The notes beneath the pieces were generated by a model, which did no database searches, had not been told where the DNA came from, and saw only the letters and a list, made by a program, of their open reading frames with translations. This document shows positions 24,501-31,747 of a stretch of DNA of 64,000 nucleotides, in pieces; positions within the stretch are counted from its first letter, which is position 1, and each line of letters opens with the position of its first letter. This DNA comes from Quillaja saponaria (Eukaryota > Streptophyta > Magnoliopsida > Fabales > Quillajaceae): positions 2,986,134 to 3,050,133 of the forward strand of contig CM055618.1 in NCBI GenBank assembly GCA_029379385.1, read 5' to 3'. The position numbers were made by a program, and so were the translations under genes.

Positions 24501-27447
24501 GCAAGATATGTATATGATTTTTCTAGTATGTTCAGCATCATTAACTTTTTCTTTATTAAAACTGACCTTTTGCTTTCTCTTTACAGCCACAAAATCAGCA
24601 GCAATCTCCTTGCAAGCATCATATGCAATCACTATCACATCAGCCTCAGTTTCACCCAATTCACCAGAATAATCATCAAACTATGCATCAAAGTCAACAA
24701 TCTACCTATTCCAACAATCATCAATGTGGCCCACCTTCGCATTTACCAGAAATTCCAAATGGTCACCAGTCGCCAACCATATCTCAACACATAACATGCT
24801 TACAGCCCCTCACAGTTGGAGGACGCCTGCTGGTGAGCATTTCTGATGGATCTTTTCTATAATATAGATGGTGGAAATGTCTAGTTGTTTCCAATGAGTA
24901 TTATCTCTTGCATTTAATTTGCTTGAGTAATGGGAATAATGAAAGTTTATATGTTATGAGATGTACATTTTTAACTGCTGGTCTGGCATAGAGCTACTTT
25001 GATGTCTTCATCTAAAAGTCTACTCCTTGGACTGCATTCAGCTTTACGTGTCTCCAATTTTCTAAAAGTCGATTGTTCAATGCTCTTAAGGTCTCTAGTG
25101 CTAAGAAAGAAAACAATTAAATAGTGGACCCAAACTTGTACCAGAAAGATCTCATCTCTTTGAAATTATAAATAAAAGAATGAGAGATAATGAGATATTG
25201 AGAAAAAAAAAGTGTAAGATGATACAATGAACTAAGAAAATATAATGTTAATGTAAAGCAATGAAAGGTAGCGTGAAAAATGCACTAGTAAATGCACACA
25301 CAAAAATGATAACAATGCACTAGTAAATAGGATTCACTTGGAATTTTCAAAAATGATTGTAGACTTATAAGATTCTACAAAATTTGCAGAGGGAGTATAC
25401 TAAATGAAGTACTACTGTACAAGTATACATCAAAGACTCCTTTCATAAAAGGTAGCATCTTCAAAGACTTCTAAAGTACGTCATAAGTCAATAAAATATT
25501 TGGATACAGTGTAGAAAAGAACCTTCCCTACAGTTCCAAGTAAGAATACCCAAGTCCTTTGACTTATTAATTCTTCTTGTGCCTGGTTCAAAAACCTGAA
25601 AACCTCATCCTGAGTGGGAGAAAAGGTAGTTTCTGACCCACTATTTGTTTTTTGCTTGTGCTTTGGACACAACCTAGTGTGCTCTGCCAGTCAACATTTG
25701 TGATTACCTTAAGAAGGCACCTAATGTAATTAGAATATCCACCTGGATAAGGACATATTTTCCATTTATAAGACATCTCAGACTGTATAATAAATAGGTA
25801 ATTAGCTTATACTTTATATAATGAAATCTGACATAAAGAAAACTGGCTAAAATACTGACTCTGTGTGAGCTCCAACAGAAAAAGGAGGAAAAGAAAAAGT
25901 AATGGATTTAAATGAAGAAAGAAAGAAGACAATTTTTTGAAAATGTGATCTGATAAATTAGAAAGATAGCAGGATGAAAAATTGAGATATAGATAAACAG
26001 GTATACATATGGGGAGTTGCAGTGCCATAAATATTGAGCAGCAAATAGAGAATAAGACCAAGTGAAAGAGATTCCATGGATGGGAAGGGATTGACTGCCG
26101 TAATGTTCAGATGAACAGAGATGGAAAGGGATTGACTTCCCTAATGTTCAGATGAACAGAGGAGAAGCAGCTGAGAATTATGCTGTGCCACACCTTTTCC
26201 TGATATTTTTTCATGTTTGGCTACATGTCTTCTCTTCCTCCTCCCCTCCAAATGCTATGAATTGAAACACCAATTGATGAAGGAAATAGAATAAGGGAAG
26301 AAGGAGCTTCCCGATGAAATTATTGAACTTTTGGAATCATACACTTTTACCTCCAACTCCCTGCTAATGCTGGGTTAAATAGCCAACATGTGGCTGGAGA
26401 GAGGGAGAGAGTTTGAATTTTGGCTTACTTGGTAAGCAAGGACCAAAAAGAGGAAAGAAATTGAAAGCATTTCCATGCAAAAGTCATTTGTTTGACAGTC
26501 TAGTGGAAGTGTGGTTATGAAGAATTCAAATTGAAGTTAAGAGGGAAATATATTAGTGAGCTACCCTTTCTGTTTCCTCTAAATTTCTCCATCCTGCATG
26601 AAGGTGTAATGTGGTCCCAGGTTGTTGAAATGACACAGACTTTAGTAGTTGAAACACCTAAGCTTATTAAGTTAATATTTTAGGAACATGATAGGTACAC
26701 GGAGTGGCTCTGTGTAGGACTGCAGGAAAAAAAATGTGGGCCCCAGATAAGGCCCGCTTTTAATGAAAGAGATGAGTGCGCAGAGCCCTATCTTAAAGTC
26801 TAAACGAAGTTATAAATTGTCCAAGTTAACATCAAACTCAACTGAATCAATAGAACTGCTGACATTTTTTATTTTTTTATTTTGTGATTTCTGCTGTTCT
26901 GGGTGAGACCTTCTAGGTCAAATTGACCCATCCTTAAAATTAGTTTTGTTATTAATCATTATAATTAGAGATAATTGAAAGATGCATAACTTACATTTGC
27001 TGGGTTTCTGTGGTATTTGAAGTCATTACTGCAATCACTAATCTTCCTAAGTTGTATGTTATTCATATATACCTGTTAAATTTATTGAAGAATTTTGTTA
27101 GTTCCTCTTCGAAGATCAATTTGCTTTGTATTTTATTAGCATCACTGTAATCTCTGTATAAGTTGGGTTAGGTGCTTTTTGCTTCGTTATGATTCATTCT
27201 TCCACAAGTTATGAATTTTGATGAGGCATCTGAAACACTATATGAGAGAGGTATTAAATAATGGTTTCAGACTCTTCACATGTCATAGACACTATTTTTT
27301 CCTCTTTCTAGTCTTTGTTAACTGACCAAATTGCTTATATTTCAGCCGTCAACGCCTGCAAAGTTTTGTGATGAATGTGGTACAGCATATTTGAGAGAGA
27401 TCTCCAAGTTCTGTTCTGAATGTGGTGCAAAAAGGTTGGGAATATGA
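12390..27447 (+). CDS. At2g02148-like conserved plant protein (8 exons)
   Basis: Coding join: 12,390-12,572; 12,853-12,976; 13,128-13,469; 13,708-13,870; 15,133-15,217; 15,521-15,577; 24,587-24,832; 27,346-27,447. All junctions are GT-AG and the phases agree, giving 1,302 nt and 433 residues plus a stop. I recognise it from memory as the uncharacterised family of Arabidopsis At2g02148, of similar length. The acidic N-terminus includes [17 protein letters not shown] folded, probably helical middle (about 105-300) includes [14 protein letters not shown] and [22 protein letters not shown]-rich stretch is at 319-400. A C-terminal zinc ribbon CX2C-X11-CX2C has cysteines at 408, 411, 423 and 426. 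No signal peptide or membrane helix is seen. Function is unknown; a binding or scaffold role is only a guess. Start choice: [11 protein letters not shown] is the family start; an in-frame ATG 22 codons upstream (12,324) is the alternative. Intron 6 is about 9 kb and full of transposons, yet every exon looks intact. Confidence 0.92.
12853..12976 (+). CDS. At2g02148-like exon 2
   Basis: Acceptor ttttttag at 12,845-12,852. Encodes [20 protein letters not shown] and on to YDILTIE, with donor gtaaat at 12,977 (phase 1). Confidence 0.92.
13128..13469 (+). CDS. At2g02148-like exon 3
   Basis: The largest exon, 342 nt. Acceptor aaaccag, donor gtataa at 13,470. Encodes the core [20 protein letters not shown] through [14 protein letters not shown]. 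Phase 1 at both ends. Confidence 0.93.
13708..13870 (+). CDS. At2g02148-like exon 4
   Basis: Acceptor taagcag, donor gttggt at 13,871. Encodes [20 protein letters not shown] and on to [11 protein letters not shown] (W completed by exon 5). Confidence 0.92.
13871..15132 (+). other. Intron 4
   Basis: 1.26 kb with an ordinary GT-AG frame. It contains a T run at about 14,453-14,474. I see no gene or recognisable transposon in it. Confidence 0.75.
15133..15217 (+). CDS. At2g02148-like exon 5
   Basis: Acceptor gagcacag, donor gtaagc at 15,218. Encodes [20 protein letters not shown] and SPRHKYRR, ending in phase 0. Confidence 0.92.
15521..15577 (+). CDS. At2g02148-like exon 6
   Basis: 57 nt encoding [19 protein letters not shown]. 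Acceptor tatttcag, donor gtaagt at 15,578. Both ends are phase 0, so skipping this exon would keep the frame. Confidence 0.9.
15578..16046 (+). other. Intron 6, proximal part
   Basis: Non-coding. A phrase near 15,815 (taggtctagcttaagtgtgt) recurs at about 17,204 (taggtctagtttaagtgtgt), suggesting an LTR-derived duplication around the remnant at 16.5-17.9 kb. Confidence 0.5.
16047..16435. repeat. Inverted repeat with perfect 26-bp arms
   Basis: 16,047-16,072 and 16,410-16,435 are exact reverse complements (26 of 26), starting tttatcaaaagctt on the left. Weaker pairing extends outward (gggacaaccgaaagg against cctttcagttgtccc). The spacer is about 337 bp of AT-rich DNA with repeated words (ccctaataa, agtcctaataaaa). 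Confidence 0.85.
16479..17960 (+). mobile_element. Pol-less LTR-retrotransposon remnant
   Basis: Two copies of the tRNA-Met primer-binding motif, ggtatcagagc (about 16,481 and 16,689), are followed by about 450 bp of non-coding T-rich leader. A purine tract (tttagggggagta, 17,150-17,162) follows, then LTR-like sequence with a TATA box (tatataaagg, 17,886-17,895). There is no gag or pol, so it is either a non-autonomous (TRIM/LARD-like) element or an internally deleted copy. The LTR edges are not resolved, and there may be two superposed fragments. Confidence 0.6.
17957..17980 (+). repeat. Poly(T) tract
   Basis: About 25 T in a row just before the hAT element. It is intronic and may mark the tail of an older insertion. 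Confidence 0.7.
17993..18751. mobile_element. Non-autonomous hAT-type DNA transposon
   Basis: A 759-bp element with an exact 8-bp target-site duplication gatgcaac (17,985-17,992 and 18,752-18,759). The ends are imperfect terminal inverted repeats, caaggaactaaaattc and the complement of gaatttttaaaccttg. Eight-base duplications and CA(A/G)GG ends define hAT elements. There is no transposase, so it must have been moved in trans. Subterminal DNA near the right end carries four 21-bp-spaced copies of a gtttNgtgtggaaacg motif, and the left end carries related gaaacg words. Confidence 0.9.
18576..18670. repeat. Subterminal 21-bp repeats of the hAT element
   Basis: Units beginning gttt(c/g/t)gtgtggaaa start at 18,576, 18,605, 18,626 and 18,647. 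The last three are spaced exactly 21 bp. Subterminal repeats are known transposase-binding regions in hAT elements; that role here is inferred. Confidence 0.8.
18760..19724 (+). other. Intron 6, between hAT and Copia-3
   Basis: No gene seen. It contains a small perfect hairpin, ccatagat-gccat-atctatgg, at 18,792-18,812. The rest is unremarkable AT-rich sequence. Confidence 0.5.
19730..19937 (-). repeat. Copia-3 3' LTR
   Basis: Begins tgtaagacctaaaag and ends tacactctaaca on the plus strand. Confidence 0.9.
20100..20400 (-). pseudogene. Copia-3 RNase H fragment
   Basis: The plus strand is collinear with Copia-2 at 6,240-6,540 (for example ctgaaatccaagttcgtcta). It has several extra stops, and the CDNQAALHIA-equivalent is degraded. 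Confidence 0.7.
20398..20814 (-). pseudogene. Copia-3 RT connection region
   Basis: 138 residues with [20 protein letters not shown] and [16 protein letters not shown]. It ends with the same His/Gly-rich tether as Copia-2 and then GYCDAD. The stop falls at the same place as in Copia-2. Confidence 0.85.
20838..21116 (-). pseudogene. Copia-3 RT core with YVDD
   Basis: 92 residues: [20 protein letters not shown] and [15 protein letters not shown]. Catalytic residues are present. It is frameshifted at both ends. Confidence 0.85.
21394..21660 (-). pseudogene. Copia-3 RT start
   Basis: [20 protein letters not shown], then [20 protein letters not shown]. Collinear with 7,488-7,940 of Copia-2. Confidence 0.8.
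21904..22197 (-). pseudogene. Copia-3 integrase C-terminal part
   Basis: [20 protein letters not shown] and on to [20 protein letters not shown]. The upstream catalytic region (22,200-22,470) is broken by stops but still aligns with 8,220-8,500. Confidence 0.82.
22476..22688 (-). pseudogene. Copia-3 GAG-pre-integrase / integrase start
   Basis: [20 protein letters not shown] then [13 protein letters not shown]. Compared with Copia-2, about 50 bp covering HTDVWGP is deleted, so the first catalytic Asp motif is lost. Confidence 0.82.
22700..23190 (-). pseudogene. Copia-3 protease region
   Basis: Aligns with Copia-2 8,760-9,310. The segment corresponding to TWILDSGAS is visible near 23,040-23,060. 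Frames are broken. Confidence 0.7.
23264..23545 (-). pseudogene. Copia-3 gag C-terminal part
   Basis: 93 residues with [20 protein letters not shown] and FARLLRIS, the Copia (UBN2-type) gag motif, followed by a G/R-rich tail ([12 protein letters not shown]) before the zinc-knuckle position. It is entirely absent from Copia-2. Confidence 0.85.
23570..24003 (-). pseudogene. Copia-3 gag N-terminal part
   Basis: Starts [13 protein letters not shown] at 24,003. After a frameshift it reads [17 protein letters not shown], a stop, then [16 protein letters not shown]. This is the canonical Copia gag opening. Broken by at least one frameshift and one stop. Confidence 0.82.
24135..24146 (-). promoter_or_regulatory. 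Copia-3 primer-binding site
   Basis: Coding strand tggtatcagagc abutting the 5' LTR at 24,147. Confidence 0.9.
24147..24358 (-). repeat. Copia-3 5' LTR
   Basis: Starts tgtaagaccacc and ends tacactctaata; the terminal ca has mutated to ta. Confidence 0.88.
24359..24460 (+). repeat. Imperfect 58-bp tandem duplication next to Copia-3
   Basis: gacaccttttcagatt at 24,359 and gacacctttctagatt at 24,417, each followed by a cattgc(a/c)...tatgaa(t/c)t match. The Copia-3 target site lies at the start of the first copy. Confidence 0.75.
24587..24832 (+). CDS. At2g02148-like exon 7 (Q/H-rich)
   Basis: Acceptor ctttacag, donor gtgagc at 24,833. The 82 residues are rich in Q, H, N, S and P ([20 protein letters not shown]) and end [20 protein letters not shown] then GRLL. 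Phase 0 at both ends. It lies only 228 bp after Copia-3. Confidence 0.9.
24833..27345 (+). other. Intron 7
   Basis: 2.5 kb with no recognised gene or bounded transposon. It contains the 41-bp tandem duplication listed separately. Short open stretches on the minus strand near 25,480-26,060 have no recognisable motifs. Confidence 0.6.
26079..26160 (+). repeat. 41-bp tandem duplication in intron 7
   Basis: 26,079-26,119 and 26,120-26,160 are near-identical (gatgg(g/a)aagggattgact...), with four differences by eye. Confidence 0.9.
27346..27447 (+). CDS. At2g02148-like exon 8 (zinc ribbon, stop)
   Basis: Acceptor tatttcag. Encodes [20 protein letters not shown] and [13 protein letters not shown], then TGA at 27,445. 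The whole zinc ribbon is in this last exon. Confidence 0.93.
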   Translation, partial: PSTPAKFCDECGTAYLREISKFCSECGAKRLGI

Positions 27448-28439
27448 TAGTCTACAGTTTTTTTGATAGTTCAGCCCACAAGGTTTTAGGGACAACGAAA
27501 TATTTATTTTCATTGTAAATGTTTGAAGTAGTTTATAGAAATTGGCTGTAGCATAGCATCTCAACATTTTGGGTCTGTTAGCGGTTAGTCATGTAAGTGG
27601 AAAATTCAATTTTCTGAGGTGTGATTTTGCATAATTATTTCAGAATGTTGTCTTTTTGAAGATACTTGTATGTGAACTGCAAAATACACTTGTTTAACAA
27701 GGCTCTGGGTATTTTTTATATGCTGTGGTAGTTTTTCCACAAGAAAAATTAGGCTTGATTTTACTTTTCGCCCCTTTAGACAAATATTAAGATATTGAAT
27801 GTGAACAATGCTGTCTCTGTTTATTTCTCTCAATTCTCAATAAGGTCTAATTTATAACAGTCGTTTGGTAAGCAAACAGATTAATACAAGAATCACCTAC
27901 GTGCCGGTCTGCTAAAAATTCTACCTAAACTGAAAACTGTGGTTAGGTTATTGTTACCAAAAAACCAAGAGGACAAAAATTAAGTTAAAGTGTTTGTCAA
28001 TTCCCCCTCCAAAAGCTGCTGCAGGTTCACGATAGGTGGTATTCAGAAATTATTGTCCTTTGTGAAAGATTAATGAAAACTTTGCTTGAGTTTACACTGA
28101 CAGTCTTAGGCCTGGGTAAAGGAAGAGAGTTGCGATAGGTTATTATCTAGCATAAAACTGCTCAAACTTTATGTGATGAATCATGCTAAATATTTGTTGG
28201 AGCGTAACTCTTTTAGCAATGCATTGCATTGGACCCTGGGTATAGTGAGAAATGGGCAAGGGTGGGGTCATCACATTCTTAGTGGCGCGCCATGGTGCTT
28301 GAGTGTGGTGCAAAATGAGCAAGTGTTCTCCAATCAAGGGTGGGTGCTAATAAAGAAGCTAGTTCAAGAGAAAATTCACATGGCTACTTAGGCCATAAAG
28401 ACTTTCACGATAAATTAGGAGCTATTAGATATCATGAGT
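27448..28439 (+). other. 3' UTR and downstream flank
   Basis: The T-rich sequence just after the stop, with tgtaaatgtttg near 27,515, is plausible 3' UTR; no polyadenylation site can be fixed. Further on there is no supported gene. Open stretches at 28,143-28,391 overlap on both strands and have no motif. Confidence 0.5.
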
Positions 28440-29040
28440 AGAAGTAAGGTCAATATTGGGTAGAAGAAAAAGCTAGAGAGATAGAGAGAATGGGGTTCAA
28501 GATGTGATATACTAATAGGAATAGAAACATGAACGGAGTTGCTATTATTGTAGATGGAAATTTCAACGACGAGGTTGAAGAAATTAAGAGGAACTGTGAT
28601 AGAATAATTTTAGTGAAATTGATGATAGACAAGAGGCTTTTAATGTTATTAGTGTCTATGCCTTACAAATAGGACTAGAAGAAATTACAAAGAAGACTTT
28701 TTGGGAAGATTTAGATGAGTCAGTTCAAGGAGTATTGTCAGGAGAAATTTTTTTATTGGAGGAGATTTGAACAGCCTTGTGAAGCACTAACGAGGATTTC
28801 AATAAAGTACATGAGGATTATGATCATAGAGATAGGAATGAGGGTGGAGAATCTATTTTGGATTTTTCGATTGCGTACAACTTGATTTAAGCCAACACCT
28901 TTTTTAAGAAACAAGAATCGATTTAAGCCAACACTTTTAGTAGCAGACCTAATAAGAGCGAAATAGATTTTGTTCTGACTAGGAAGGTTGATAGAGTGTC
29001 TTGTAAGGATTTTAAAATTATACTCGCGAGTGTTTAGTGA
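28440..29040 (+). pseudogene. LINE (L1-type) endonuclease fragment
   Basis: Translating across frameshifts gives GVAIIVDGNFNDEV, then CDRIILVKLMIDK, then VISVYALQIGLEE (usual form VYAPQ), then EIFLLEEI-type sequence in place of the family's GGDLNG, then SKPNKSEIDFVLTRK-like text near 28,950. These are the ordered motifs of the LINE apurinic endonuclease domain. The reverse transcriptase is not present. It ends near 29,040, before an LTR-like sequence. Confidence 0.75.
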
Positions 29041-29159
29041 TGGAAATATTAGGGTAACTACAAATATTCTAGTTTCACATAATTATGAATCACAACAATT
29101 CAATGATGCAAAAATTGAGGTTTATAAGATGGAAGGATAGTTATCCTTCAAAGTTGATT

Positions 29160-29501
29160 TTCATCCTCTCAGAGTATATCTGGTGCACAGGGTCTTAACA
29201 AGCTCTCCCTTGAGGACTAGATTGTGGATTGTTCTCTAATTTTTGCACACAAGATTAATAACCTCATCGAGCAACCACAGCTCTTTCTTTAGTAAGAATT
29301 GGGAGAGAATATGGAGTAAGGATATATGATAAAGAAAATCTTGGAATTATTATAGAATGATTTATATAATGGTTATGTGACATACTCTCCTTATATAGAA
29401 AGAGTCATAATGGTCATAAACAACTATATTCCATATATTACAACAATTCCAACAGCTATATTGGAAATTAAGTTTGTAACACCCAAATTAATTTTACAAC
29501 A
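29160..29501 (-). mobile_element. 3' LTR of a non-coding minus-strand LTR element
   Basis: The right edge is defined by ttttacaaca followed by a purine tract on the minus strand (complement of atcccccacgtg, 29,502-29,513). The left edge is uncertain. The partner LTR is not seen. Confidence 0.5.
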
Positions 29502-31747
29502 ATCCCCCACGTGTTTCAATCTTTTATTGGAATAAGAAATTATGAGAGAATCATGTGTAAGCATAGTACCTGCAAGTTTGAACTACACTTTAGGCTAAAC
29601 AAGTAAGAATCCAAGAGAATAAGGTAGAGTTAAACTTTTTGAAGCTATTCCTATTGAGTAGATAAACTCAATTTATTAACCACATAATAATCTCTGAACT
29701 GTGGCCACTCTAAGTAGTTTGGTGCATTAAAGGCCTTTCACTTAGACTTGGATATCATGAGTGCTGTAGAGTTCATGCCCAAAAATCATAGGATATGGCC
29801 AGCTATTATACACTCACCTAGTTGGAGATCCATCAAGAGTATGTTGCAGATCATACCCCACCCTGACAATTTAGGGCCATGAATTCCATTAAAAGCTAAA
29901 GTTCATCCTTACGTAATTATTGCAGTTGCATTGTCTAACACTAGAGGGAGGGATTCATCACTTTAATCATCAAAGATGATTAAGCAGATAAAAATATATA
30001 CTTAATTGACAGTGTCACAATGCGAAAACATATGACTTCATTTGAGTTTTGACCACATTGAACCTCTTTATGGCGTCCCTTAGCATTGAGGTTGGGTATC
30101 GATCGCATGTCTTATAAAATAGGCATTAGTCTCATCCCCCAATGTTTTGCTTACTAGCCTCAGTGCCAGTGGCTTGATCAGAGAATCATCTAGATTTTTC
30201 TCTTGATCATATCAAATTCATAGATACATAATTTCATTTATCAATTGCCTCAAATTTTGTTTCTCAATCTGATGTGTTAACTTTTTCCATTGTATATTTT
30301 ATTCTTTACTTTCAAGTTATGGCAGTCTGGAGATCATAATGTAAAAATGCAGTTTAAACTGTTCTTCACCAAAATGATATGTCCACTAGCCGCTTTTTAA
30401 GGTAATTTATATCATTTTACCACAAATATACCTTATTGTATACTGCCAATGCATAATCATTCTCAATTTATTGATAATTTTTTTTTTCCTCTTGGCACCA
30501 ATATACCTTATTGTATATTATGAATGCATTTTTATTCTTATTTTAGCATCGTTATACCTTACCTTATAATAGGAATGCCTAATCATTCAACTTCGGCAAC
30601 ATTATACCTCATTATGTAATAAGAATGTCACTAATTCTCAATCTCAGCATCATTATACCTCATTGTATAATAGGAAGGCCTCTAAATCTCAGTCTCAAAC
30701 TTATTGTCACAATTGACATATCATTTTTTTTTTCCTTCACATTTTTAGTGTACATTTTATTGATAATAATTCCTACACATTATTCTCAACATGTAACCAA
30801 CAAGAGATATTTAAATAGAACCAAAAGAAAAGTATAAAACTAAAATGCACCGTCTTTTTCCTTTTGGTTCTTAACAAATTTGTTTTCTCATTAAAAATAT
30901 TGATGCCTTTAATCAGCAACTTTTTTTCCCTCCAAGAATATCTCATTCTTGAGATCACCATTTATTTTAATATTGCAAATACCCTTAAGGTATTTTTCAT
31001 CATATAAAATATATTTGCACATATAAAATAGATAATAATTTCTTCTCCTTTTTGTCTTCTAACAATATTGCTTCTCTATAGAAAACCCAAATTAGTATTC
31101 ATCAAAATTTCATTCTTTATTTGGCTCAACCAAAATGCTGCTAAGTGTCACAAGTGATAACACATTTAAACATTTTATTATCAATTCTATTCACATATAA
31201 TTTATTTTCATATACATTTTGCATTACAAAAGCACATTTTTTTATGCATTACTTTCAGTTTTGGTGATTAACAAATTTATATATAAAACAAAATTAATTT
31301 CACCAAAATTGAGGTAACATCCACTAAGAAAAAATAGCAAGCACATACTTATTTATTTTCCTTCTAAATTTTTTGTATTTTGGAATTCACAATTTCAAAT
31401 ATGTTGCTTCTCACGTAGCAAACATAATACTCATTTTTTTTTTTTCGTCTACTTTCATCAACATCTCGTAGAAAGAGATTCTAAAATTTTTCCTCTAATA
31501 AAAATTATGTTTTAATCATACATGACAACTGTATACTAACAATTAAGATTATACGAAACACATAGATATTATAGCCACCTATAATTTTTCCATCAAAATC
31601 TCAAAATTTTCAATTATAAACTACAAATAATTAGATGTTCGTTCAAATTATTATTTTTCTTTTCAGAATCAATGATTTCACATATTGTTGTTTATCACAC
31701 AACAATCACAAACTAATCATTATTTTTAATATAGATTTCACAATCTC
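29502..31747 (-). mobile_element. Non-coding interior of the same LTR element
   Basis: 2.2 kb with no gag or pol. It contains the five-unit hairpin array (30,425-30,671) and is cut at 31,747 by Gypsy-A. It is probably a large non-autonomous (LARD-like) or SIRE/TAR-type 3' non-coding region. The class is inferred only from the purine tract and LTR edge. Confidence 0.45.
30425..30700. repeat. Five tandem hairpin units
   Basis: Units centred on a 7+6+7 dyad start at 30,425, 30,500, 30,551, 30,601 and 30,652, a spacing of 50-51 bp after the first. The dyad is attatac-ctcatt-gtataat in the fifth unit and aatatac-cttatt-gtatatt in the second. Downstream of each is a version of aggaatgcctaatcattctcaatctcagcatc. 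The first interval is lengthened by a T-rich insertion. Confidence 0.85.

Noticed and set aside
25481..26061. Minus-strand open frames in intron 7 as a nested gene
   Set aside because: Short, overlapping in different frames, and without recognisable domains or splice structure.
30420..30700. CRISPR-like array (regular 50-bp units)
   Set aside because: Units are contiguous imperfect repeats without conserved repeat/unique-spacer alternation, and the context is a plant retroelement.
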